Below, one piece after another: positions 22,490 through 27,764 of a DNA stretch of 33,864 nt. The DNA is taken from assembly GCA_947644625.1 (NCBI GenBank), contig CANRZY010000013.1, positions 1-33,864 on the forward strand. The letters run 5' to 3'. A program made the position numbers and the translations under genes. Under the pieces are notes generated by a model. The model did no database searches. It was not told the DNA's origin and saw only the letters and a list, made by a program, of their open reading frames with translations. This stretch comes from an uncultured Pseudoflavonifractor sp. (GTDB taxonomy: Bacteria; Bacillota; Clostridia; Oscillospirales; Oscillospiraceae). Numbering within the stretch: the first letter of the stretch is position 1; every line of letters begins with the position of its first letter.

Positions 22490-22836
22490 CACCCCGTCCC
22501 CCTATCTTGCAGCTCCAACACCAGCACCGCCAGGAACTCCTTATTGGTAGCCTTCCCTCTCCCCGCAGAAAGCGAATTGCCGAACAGCTCCTCCTGAAGC
22601 TCCATCGGCATACGGCCGAAGGCGTTCTCAACCGCCTCCCGTGTGCAGCGCTCCACCGCGGCGGTGCTGATCCCCCGCTTGCGGGCAACGACCGGATAGA
22701 GCCGCCGGTGCAGTCCTCCATGCTCCAGGTAAGTGGGATCCTCTTCCGCCAGCTCCAGCATTTCCCGCAAACACGAAAAGCCCTTTGCGCTGGCCGGTAC
22801 GCCTACCCGTAAAAGCAGTCTGTTGATCCGGTCCAT
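22489..22836 (-). CDS. Stand-alone Spo0A C-terminal (DNA-binding) domain protein
   Basis: 115 residues. The pattern LLLRVGVPASAKGFSCLREM ... LYPVVARKRGISTAAVERCT ... EAVENAF ... ELFG ... GKATNKEFLAVL follows Spo0A sigma-A-contacting/DNA-binding domain almost position by position (GVPAHIKGY, LYP-IAK-F, ASRVERAIRHAIE, LFG, KPTNSEFIA in Bacillus, from memory). The phosphoacceptor receiver domain is absent, so DNA binding would not need phosphorylation. AGGAGG precedes the ATG at 22836, which overlaps the mazF stop. It could mimic or interfere with host Spo0A, or control phage genes. Confidence 0.8.
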   Translation of the reverse strand: MDRINRLLLRVGVPASAKGFSCLREMLELAEEDPTYLEHGGLHRRLYPVVARKRGISTAAVERCTREAVENAFGRMPMELQEELFGNSLSAGRGKATNKEFLAVLVLELQDRGTG

Positions 22837-23168
22837 CAGCTTCCCTCCTGACTTAATCCCAGGGCCAGTCTCAGCGCCCGGTCGATCTCCGCCATCTCGT
22901 CCTCCGTCACATGTCCCAGACACTTTCCCAGCCGGGACAGGTCCACCGTGTAGATATGCTCACACATGGCCCGGGAGGGCTTGGGTGTAGACCGGAGCCT
23001 CACATGGGTCTCCAGAGCGTGCCCGTTGGAGCCTGAGCACATCACCACCTGCAAAACCTCCCGCTTTTCCAGTTCCCCGCCCGACACGATCACCCCGGGC
23101 CGGTTCTTCTGCATCTCCCGCCCTGTGGCGCAGGGGATGCTGATCACGTAAATATCGCCTCGCTTCAT
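22836..23168 (-). CDS. MazF/PemK-like toxin-family protein
   Basis: 110 residues: MKRGDIYVISIPCATGREMQ, NRPGVIVSGGE, VVMCSGSNGHALETHVRL and IYTVDLSRLGKCLGHVTEDE follow the MazF/PemK endoribonuclease fold. No typical MazE-like antitoxin gene is adjacent; the neighbours are an HTH protein and the Spo0A-like gene. It may be a domesticated member or rely on an unrecognised antitoxin. AGGAGGTTCTGCT precedes the ATG at 23168 and a palindrome lies just upstream. Confidence 0.75.
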   Translation of the reverse strand: MKRGDIYVISIPCATGREMQKNRPGVIVSGGELEKREVLQVVMCSGSNGHALETHVRLRSTPKPSRAMCEHIYTVDLSRLGKCLGHVTEDEMAEIDRALRLALGLSQEGS

Positions 23169-23185
23169 AGCAGAACCTCCTGTTT

Positions 23186-23208
23186 CCGGTGTCCAATTTG
23201 GACACCGG
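23186..23208. repeat. Dispersed palindrome, copy 6 (perfect)
   Basis: GGTGTCCAATTTGGACACC core with CC/GG extensions, a perfect 23-bp palindrome around one base. It lies between the HTH gene and the mazF-like gene, 18 nt before the mazF start. Confidence 0.95.
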
Positions 23209-23221
23209 GTAGTTTGTCCGG

Positions 23222-23509
23222 TTAAGACGCCCGCTCCTCAGTTGAACCATGATACGGCACGCCAAACATCTCGCACAGCTGCCGGTCGGTAAATCGGTCC
23301 TTCAGACACAGCAGCTCCCGGACCGTCAGATGGGAGGCATCCCGCATCCGCAGATAGAACGTGGACAGCCCCATGCGGGTCTGCCGGGCCACGTCCTCCG
23401 CATCCTCCATCCGCAGATCCATGGAATACCGCAGCGCCGCCCGGAACAGCCTGGTGGTCCGCTCCATATCGCTCTCCATCCTTTTCGCTCCCAGCCTCAC
23501 CTTCGGCAT
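23222..23509 (-). CDS. HTH phage regulator, 95 aa
   Basis: RLFRAALRYSMDLRMEDAED, then VARQTRMGLSTFYLRMRD looks like a HTH, followed by LTVRELLCLKDRFTDRQLC. It resembles XRE-type Cro/C1-like proteins but is divergent. AAAGGAGGCGGCGCA precedes the ATG at 23509. An operator-like TTGCA palindrome (23536-23553) lies just upstream, so it probably responds to the CI-like repressor. Confidence 0.65.
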   Translation of the reverse strand: MPKVRLGAKRMESDMERTTRLFRAALRYSMDLRMEDAEDVARQTRMGLSTFYLRMRDASHLTVRELLCLKDRFTDRQLCEMFGVPYHGSTEERAS

Positions 23510-23535
23510 TGCGCCGCCTCCTTTCCTGCTAACAA

Positions 23536-23553
23536 ACTTGCATTATTGCAAGT
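23536..23553. promoter_or_regulatory. Immunity operator site 1
   Basis: ACTTGCATTATTGCAAGT: perfect 7-bp arms ACTTGCA/TGCAAGT around 4 bp. It lies at the 3' end of the Cro-like gene, upstream of the HTH gene. Confidence 0.75.
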
Positions 23554-23764
23554 TTTGGAATAAAAAAATTTCTTTTACGTCAGCCTCTGAAAGACACAAT
23601 TCCTCCATGATCTTGTGCATTTCCCCTACGGTAAACGCCTCTCCGTCAGATAAAAACTTCCGATACACTGTAGACGGATTTACTCCCAGTCGCTTTGCAA
23701 GCCCATCTACAGACATATCCTTCTCTTTCATCTTCTGCTTAAGCATTTCAACATTAACGGACAT
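23543..23764 (-). CDS. Cro-like HTH regulator, 73 aa
   Basis: MLKQKMKEKDMSVDGLAKRL, GVNPSTVYRKF is a classical XRE HTH, followed by a helical end. It is divergent from the CI-like repressor and is the first gene of the leftward lytic transcript driven from 23797-23825. It probably acts as the lytic switch (Cro) or as an antirepressor. GGAGG precedes the ATG at 23764. Confidence 0.8.
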   Translation of the reverse strand: MSVNVEMLKQKMKEKDMSVDGLAKRLGVNPSTVYRKFLSDGEAFTVGEMHKIMEELCLSEADVKEIFLFQNLQ

Positions 23765-23796
23765 TTCTAATCCCTCCTTTCGCCGTCTGTACCGTC

Positions 23797-23825
23797 ATCT
23801 TATCACTCGCATTTATGCAAGTCAA
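23797..23825 (-). promoter_or_regulatory. Leftward lytic promoter
   Basis: TTGACT (minus strand, 23825-23820), 17-bp spacer, TAAGAT (23802-23797). Operator 2 covers the spacer and part of the -35, so repressor binding would shut off the early operon. Confidence 0.75.
23805..23822. promoter_or_regulatory. Immunity operator site 2
   Basis: ACTCGCATTTATGCAAGT, one mismatch to the ACTTGCA-N4-TGCAAGT consensus; within the leftward promoter. Confidence 0.75.
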
Positions 23826-23830
23826 TAGCA

Positions 23831-23848
23831 AATTGCATTTTTGCAAAA
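23831..23848. promoter_or_regulatory. Immunity operator site 3
   Basis: AATTGCATTTTTGCAAAA, TTGCA-N4-TGCAA, between the two divergent promoters. Confidence 0.7.
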
Positions 23849-23862
23849 ATTTTTATGTTTTG

Positions 23863-23880
23863 TATTGCATTTTTGCGAAA
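23863..23880. promoter_or_regulatory. Immunity operator site 4
   Basis: TATTGCATTTTTGCGAAA, one mismatch in the right arm; overlaps the -35 of the repressor promoter, suggesting autoregulation. Confidence 0.7.
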
Positions 23881-23892
23881 GCGTGTTATACT
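23865..23892 (+). promoter_or_regulatory. Rightward repressor promoter
   Basis: TTGCAT (23865-23870), 16-bp spacer, TATACT (23887-23892) with TGT extended -10, 21 nt before the repressor ATG. Confidence 0.65.
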
Positions 23893-23912
23893 TGTTTGCA
23901 TGAGGTGAGATA

Positions 23913-24278
23913 ATGACTACAGGCGAAATTATGCGACAAAGGCGCAAAGAATTGGGGCTTTCCGCCGAATCTATAGCAGAGGCTTTAAGTGTCTCTCCAA
24001 CAACCGTATATAGGTATGAAAGCGGTGACATTGAAAAGGTTCCCGGAGATTTTCTACCAAAACTAGCTTCCGTTTTACACACCACACCCTATTATCTGTT
24101 GGGTTGTGAACCCATCCCCCCCGAAAAAGCAAGCGGCCCCGGTGCCGTTTCCGACACCGAAACCGCTATTTCTCCCGATATGATAACTCAGCTAAAGCAA
24201 CTGACCCCTTCTGAGTTGGCGCTTGTCTTTGCCTTTATTCAGGGACTTTTGGCCCAACGAAAAAAAAATGATTCATAG
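23913..24278 (+). CDS. CI-like XRE-family repressor
   Basis: 121 residues. The N-terminal XRE HTH reads MRQRRKELGLSAESIAEALS, VSPTTVYRYESG. After a linker a helical C-terminal stretch (LTPSELALVFAFIQGLLAQ) may dimerise. There is no S24 peptidase domain, so induction is not by RecA-stimulated self-cleavage. GAGGTGAG precedes the ATG at 23913. It is more AT-rich than the early genes and is expected to be expressed in the lysogen. Confidence 0.85.
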   Translation: MTTGEIMRQRRKELGLSAESIAEALSVSPTTVYRYESGDIEKVPGDFLPKLASVLHTTPYYLLGCEPIPPEKASGPGAVSDTETAISPDMITQLKQLTPSELALVFAFIQGLLAQRKKNDS

Positions 24279-24671
24279 TCATTGAATATGCAGTTCCTGT
24301 TTCAGCGCCACTTGCAGGATCATGGAAAAGTTGACCCCCGCCCGCTCGGCCATAGTGTTGAGCCACGCCGGAATCGTCAGCGTCTTCTTTACCGCCCGGC
24401 TGTCATAGAACTTCCGGTACTCCACAGTATCACAGGCCACCAGGGTGACAAACTCATCCCCTGACACCTTGACCTCCCTCACTTTGGACGCTGCCGGAAT
24501 GGGCCGCTCCGTTTCCTCCATATCATAGAGCGTCAGGCAAAGGACGTCATTTGCCATCTCCATTCCCTCCGCCAGTGTTTCAGCAGAGGTATAGCAGTTC
24601 TCAAAATCAGGAAAACGGATAGAATAGCCGCCCTGCTCTGGAGTGAAGATCGCGGGATATGCGTACTTCAT
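24279..24671 (-). CDS. hicB: HicB-type antitoxin
   Basis: 130 residues. The N-terminal YPAIFTPEQGGYSIRFPDFE, CYTSAETLAEGMEMANDVL is the HicB degraded-RNase-H-like fold. The C-terminal TIPAWLNTMAERAGVNFSMI is an RHH/HTH-type DNA-binding end. It neutralises HicA and represses the operon. GGAGAAGGAGACG precedes the ATG at 24671. Confidence 0.88.
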   Translation of the reverse strand: MKYAYPAIFTPEQGGYSIRFPDFENCYTSAETLAEGMEMANDVLCLTLYDMEETERPIPAASKVREVKVSGDEFVTLVACDTVEYRKFYDSRAVKKTLTIPAWLNTMAERAGVNFSMILQVALKQELHIQ

Positions 24672-24714
24672 CGTCTCCTTCTCCTTTCTAAATTGGGACA
24701 GCAGGAACGGGGGC

Positions 24715-24900
24715 TTATTTCAGCCCCGCGTCCCGCTTGATGGATTCCAGTGTTCCTTTTGGTACTTCTTGGGTCTTGTGCCGGGGAACCGGAAAGGTCG
24801 TTTTTGTGAGGGGGCTGTACCATAAATCGTGATTCTTTCCCGGTCGACTGATGTAGCACCCAGCTTTTCTCAGTTCCCTTTCCAGTTCGCTATATCTCAT
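24715..24900 (-). CDS. hicA: HicA-type mRNA interferase toxin
   Basis: 61 residues: MRYSELERELRKAGCYISRP, GKNHDLWYSP with the catalytic His in GKNHD, then FPVPRHKTQEVPKGTLESIK. This is the double-stranded-RNA-binding-like HicA fold. The ATG at 24900 is chosen because GGGAGG lies 8 nt before it; a GTG at 24909 is possible. First gene of the hicAB operon. Confidence 0.9.
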   Translation of the reverse strand: MRYSELERELRKAGCYISRPGKNHDLWYSPLTKTTFPVPRHKTQEVPKGTLESIKRDAGLK

Positions 24901-24927
24901 CGGCGTCACCTCCCTTACTCTGGTTAT

Positions 24928-24956
24928 AGTATAGCACGTATTAACACGTATGTCAA
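24928..24956 (-). promoter_or_regulatory. hicAB promoter
   Basis: A consensus TTGACA (minus strand, 24956-24951), 17-bp spacer and TATACT (24933-24928). Confidence 0.85.
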
Positions 24957-24980
24957 TATTTTTTTACGTATTTCTACGTA
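24936..24980. promoter_or_regulatory. Four TACGT repeats, likely HicB operator
   Basis: ACGTA (TACGT on the minus strand) at 24936-24940, 24946-24950, 24966-24970 and 24976-24980, spaced 10, 20 and 10 bp, on one face of the helix. Two lie within the promoter spacer. Confidence 0.7.
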
Positions 24981-25159
24981 TTTTCTCTTTGCTCCATCAG
25001 CTTATCCAAAAACCTTTCAAACAGTAGCCTTTCTTCAGCGCTCAAAACACCCAAAAGGCCCACAACATCCTCTACTGTTACTTCTGCATAACAATCGGCC
25101 CCCGGCGTTCCGGCGGCTTTCACGGTGTCCAATTTGGACACATCTTCTATTTTGTCCAT
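24974..25159 (-). CDS. Small protein, 61 aa, paralogous to the protein at 3456-3575
   Basis: The ATG at 25159 has AAGGAG 11 nt upstream; a GTG at 25168 is possible. The N-terminal MDKIEDVSKLDTVKAAG includes the translated palindrome (25124-25141). The C-terminal VVGLLGVLSAEERLLFERFL, DKLMEQR matches the tiny protein of the tail-region cassette. Function unknown; probably part of the lysogenic transcript. Confidence 0.6.
   Translation of the reverse strand: MDKIEDVSKLDTVKAAGTPGADCYAEVTVEDVVGLLGVLSAEERLLFERFLDKLMEQRENT
25124..25142. repeat. Dispersed palindrome, copy 7
   Basis: GGTGTCCAATTTGGACACA, perfect except the last base. It lies in the first 12 codons of the small protein at 24974-25159. 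Confidence 0.9.
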
Positions 25160-25186
25160 TCCGGTCACAGCTCCTTACTTGATAGT

Positions 25187-25200
25187 TGCTACCGGTAGCA
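25187..25200. promoter_or_regulatory. Perfect 14-bp palindrome TGCTACCGGTAGCA near a transcription start
   Basis: It lies between the -10 of the leftward promoter (25207-25236) and the ribosome binding site of the 61-aa gene, where an operator would block initiation. It differs from the other palindrome families. Confidence 0.6.
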
Positions 25201-25206
25201 TTTCCC

Positions 25207-25236
25207 ATTATAACATTTTTGGGCGAAACGTGACGA
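25207..25236 (-). promoter_or_regulatory. Promoter for the 61-aa gene
   Basis: TCGTCA (minus strand, 25236-25231), 18-bp spacer, TATAAT (25212-25207) with TGT extended -10. The -35 is weak. Confidence 0.5.
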
Positions 25237-25264
25237 AAAAGGAGGAAAAAAACTTCCAAAACCG

Positions 25265-25281
25265 TTCGACATAATTTGACA
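25265..25281 (+). promoter_or_regulatory. Tandem 0A-box-like sites upstream of the exonuclease gene
   Basis: TTCGACA (25265-25271, exact complement of the Spo0A box TGTCGAA) and TTTGACA (25275-25281, one mismatch), separated by 3 bp in the same orientation, the spacing of tandem 0A boxes. About 40 nt before the start codon. Chance match is possible. Confidence 0.35.
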
Positions 25282-25320
25282 TATAATCACTATAAATTGC
25301 TACAGAAGGAGGGGGGTTCT

Positions 25321-26268
25321 ATGAGCTCTACCGAAGTATTGATTTCCCTTGGCCCTGACTTTTCAGGGGCTCCACGTCCAGACAAAGGAAAAAGTAAGTT
25401 GATTGCAACAGAAAGTTACATTTCTATTGATATTGAAACTACTGGTTTTGATCCCCGTTTTGACTCCCTCATTGAATTTGGGGCTGTAAAGATGAAGGAC
25501 GGCCTGGTCATTGACCAATTTCAGTCTTTAGTTAAACCTGAGTCTGACATTCCCTCATATATTACTGAATTGACGGGAATCTCTAATGACATGGTTGCAA
25601 ATGCGCCTTTTGTTGAGGATGTCTTGCCTCAATTTCTTGCCTTTATTGGCGACAATCTGCTTGTTGGCCACAACGTCAATTTTGATATTAATTTTATATA
25701 TGACCTCACCAGATTTTATACCCTGCCCCCACTCTCAAACGATTTTGTTGATACTCTAAGATTGTCTAGGCGACTTTTCTCCGACTGGACCAACTATAAG
25801 TTGGAAACTATGGCCAACTACTTTCAAATTGGTGAGGTTACTGCGCATCGCGCTTTATCTGATAGCCTTAAAACAGCTCAATGCTATGAACAAATCAAAA
25901 AATATATTAGAGAAAATGACATTCAGTTAAAAAGTTTCACTTCCTGGAATTCATTGTCAAAACACATTACCTCGCAAACAGATACTTTTGACCCTGATAG
26001 CCCTATCTTTGGAAAATCCTTTGCCTTCACAGGTGCCTTGGAGAAAATGCACCGCAGAGATGCCATGCAATTAGTTGTCAATGCCGGTGGTGTTTGTTGC
26101 GACGGTGTTACAAGGGATACCAATTACCTTGTTTTAGGTAGCACTGATTACTGCAAATCTATCAAGGATGGGAAAAGCTCGAAGCAAAAGAGGGCCGAGG
26201 CCCTACGCTTGGCCGGCTATGATATTTCAATTATCTCAGAAAATGTTTTTTATGATATGTTAGAGTAG
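25321..26268 (+). CDS. DEDDh exonuclease (DnaQ/epsilon-like) fused to a BRCT domain
   Basis: 315 residues from the ATG at 25321 (GAAGGAGGGGGG upstream). The exonuclease has SIDIETTGFD (Asp37, Glu39), GHNVNFDINF (Asp122) and AHRALSD (His176, Asp181), a complete DEDDh site for 3'-5' exonuclease activity. The C-terminal 90 residues (FGKSFAFTGALEKMHRRDAM, AGG, TNYLVLGS, SSKQKRAEAL) are a BRCT domain as in DNA ligase. It is markedly AT-rich and lies between the lysogeny genes and the integrase, the usual place for cargo genes. Possible roles are DNA repair or defence. Confidence 0.88.
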   Translation: MSSTEVLISLGPDFSGAPRPDKGKSKLIATESYISIDIETTGFDPRFDSLIEFGAVKMKDGLVIDQFQSLVKPESDIPSYITELTGISNDMVANAPFVEDVLPQFLAFIGDNLLVGHNVNFDINFIYDLTRFYTLPPLSNDFVDTLRLSRRLFSDWTNYKLETMANYFQIGEVTAHRALSDSLKTAQCYEQIKKYIRENDIQLKSFTSWNSLSKHITSQTDTFDPDSPIFGKSFAFTGALEKMHRRDAMQLVVNAGGVCCDGVTRDTNYLVLGSTDYCKSIKDGKSSKQKRAEALRLAGYDISIISENVFYDMLE

Positions 26269-26280
26269 TAAGCATATAAC

Positions 26281-26290
26281 TGGACACCGG
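26281..26290. repeat. Half-site of the dispersed palindrome
   Basis: TGGACACCGG, the right arm only, immediately upstream of the integrase ribosome binding site. The position relative to a start fits the family, but a single arm may be chance. Confidence 0.45.
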
Positions 26291-26314
26291 GGCAAAAAAG
26301 AAAGGAGATATATC

Positions 26315-27364
26315 ATGGCTACAGCGCGTCAACTCCCCTCCGGCTCCTGGCGGGTCCAACTCTATACCGGCAAGGATCCCACCGGGAAACGCCAGTACCT
26401 TTCCTTCACCGCCCCCACCAAAAAGGAGGCGGAGCTGGAGGCTCTCCAGTACCAGCTCCACTATAAGGAGATCTCCAAAGACGCCTCCGCCATGACTCTC
26501 CGGGAGGCAGTGGATAAGTACATCCAAAGCAAAAGCAACATCCTCTCCCCCTCCACCATAAGGGGCTACGACATCATGGCCCGCCGCCGCCTTCAGGGCC
26601 TCATGCCCATCCGCCTGAACCGGCTGAACAACTCCCTGATCCAGCAGGCCATCAACACCGAGGCCAAGACCGCCTCCCCCAAATACATCAGAAACCTGCA
26701 TGGCCTGCTCTCGGCGGTCCTCCGGGAATATTACCCCTCCTTTCAGCTCAACACCACTTTGCCCACGAAGAGACCCGCCGAGCAGCGGTTCCTGGAACCG
26801 GAGCAGATCGCGGCCCTCCTCCGTGCCGTCCGGGGCAACGAGATAGAGATTCCCGTCCTCATGGGCCTGTGGCTGGGCATGCGCTCTTCAGAGATCACGG
26901 GCCTGGCCTGGTCCGATATTGACTTCCAGCGGGGTACCATCTACATCCACCGTGCCAAGGTCCGAGATGCCTCCAACCGTTGGATCACCAAAAACGTCAC
27001 CAAGAACGCCACCTCCACCCGCACCCTCCACGTCCCCGACTACCTTCTGGACCTTCTCCGCTTTTCCAAAGGTGATGCCGCCCCAGAGGATCCGGTGGTC
27101 CCCATTGAGGGCAACTGTCTCTGGCGCAGGCTTCAGGTGATCCTGAAGCGGGCCGGGCTCCCTCCGATCCGTTTTCATGATTTAAGGCATACCAACGCCA
27201 GCGTAATGGCCGGTCTCAACGTCCCGGACATATACGCCCAGCAACGGGGCGGCTGGTCTTCCCCCGCCGTCATGCAGCGGATCTACCAGCACACTCTCTC
27301 CAGCAAGCAGACCGAGGTAGACCAACAGATCGACAGCTTCTTCCAAGGCTTAATGCACGGTTAA
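26315..27364 (+). CDS. int: Phage integrase, tyrosine recombinase
   Basis: 349 residues. An AP2-like arm-binding N-terminus (LPSGSWRVQLYTGKDPTGKR), a core-binding domain (about 60-150), and a catalytic domain with Arg190 (GMRSSE), His288-Arg291 (HDLRHT), Trp314 (GGWSS) and Tyr324 (RIYQHT). It catalyses attP x attB recombination, here most probably beside the tRNA-Leu gene. GAAAGGAG precedes the ATG. Confidence 0.95.
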   Translation: MATARQLPSGSWRVQLYTGKDPTGKRQYLSFTAPTKKEAELEALQYQLHYKEISKDASAMTLREAVDKYIQSKSNILSPSTIRGYDIMARRRLQGLMPIRLNRLNNSLIQQAINTEAKTASPKYIRNLHGLLSAVLREYYPSFQLNTTLPTKRPAEQRFLEPEQIAALLRAVRGNEIEIPVLMGLWLGMRSSEITGLAWSDIDFQRGTIYIHRAKVRDASNRWITKNVTKNATSTRTLHVPDYLLDLLRFSKGDAAPEDPVVPIEGNCLWRRLQVILKRAGLPPIRFHDLRHTNASVMAGLNVPDIYAQQRGGWSSPAVMQRIYQHTLSSKQTEVDQQIDSFFQGLMHG

Positions 27365-27366
27365 CA

Positions 27367-27407
27367 GCAAGGCCCCCGGCGTGAAAAACTCCCGCCGGGG
27401 GCCTTGC
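27367..27407. terminator. Strong hairpin after the integrase
   Basis: GCAAGGCCCCCGGCG (27367-27381) pairs perfectly with CGCCGGGGGCCTTGC (27393-27407), 15 bp. No T-tract follows, so it may be a processing or blocking structure rather than a classical terminator. Confidence 0.6.
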
Positions 27408-27455
27408 TGCGTGTTGCATTCCGTGTGATATTTTATTATTTTGTGTTGCTTTTTC

Positions 27456-27513
27456 TTGCATTTTGTCAAAGGTTATTCTATAATATTAGAAAGCAAGAAA
27501 GGAGAGAAGCATA
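27456..27513 (+). pseudogene. Promoter and ribosome binding site leading into a truncated reading frame
   Basis: TTGCAT (27456-27461), 17-bp spacer, TATAAT (27479-27484), then AAAGGAG (27498-27504) and ATA (27511) where a start codon is expected. The frame reads RQPIAPQLFVEIKKKTDPM and runs into the terminator and tRNA on the opposite strand. It looks like the 5' end of a gene cut off at the prophage end or inactivated at its start codon. The prophage attachment site should lie in 27408-27590. Confidence 0.4.
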
Positions 27514-27546
27514 CGTCAACCCATTGCGCCCCAGCTGTTTGTTGAA

Positions 27547-27581
27547 ATCAAAAAGAAAACCGACCCTATGAAGGGTCGGTT
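27547..27581 (-). terminator. tRNA-Leu terminator
   Basis: On the minus strand AACCGACCC (27581-27573 complement) pairs with GGGTCGGTT over 9 bp with a 6-nt loop, followed by TTTCTTTTTG. Confidence 0.8.
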
Positions 27582-27585
27582 CTTA

Positions 27586-27672
27586 TGGTGCACGAGGTGG
27601 GACTCGAACCCACACGCCCTCGCGAGCACCGGCACCTGAAGCCGGCGAGTCTACCAATTCCACCACTCGTGC
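27586..27672 (-). tRNA. tRNA-Leu (anticodon CAG)
   Basis: 87 nt with a 7-bp acceptor stem GCACGAG/CTCGTGC, encoded CCA, D-arm TGGTGGAATTGGTAGAC, anticodon stem CCGGC/GCCGG with loop TTCAGGT (anticodon CAG), a long variable arm (class II) and T-loop GGTTCGAGTCC. Its 3' end faces the integrase, as expected for a phage attachment site. Confidence 0.95.
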
Positions 27673-27698
27673 GTTGCGCGCCCTTTGGCGCAAGAGAT

Positions 27699-27728
27699 AT
27701 GTTATCATATCCCCCTTAGATTTGTCAA
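27699..27728 (-). promoter_or_regulatory. tRNA-Leu promoter
   Basis: TTGACA (minus strand, 27728-27723), 18-bp spacer, TAACAT (27704-27699) with TGA extended -10. Confidence 0.6.
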
Positions 27729-27764
27729 GTCCATTTTGGTGATTTACACACTTTTTTACAACGC

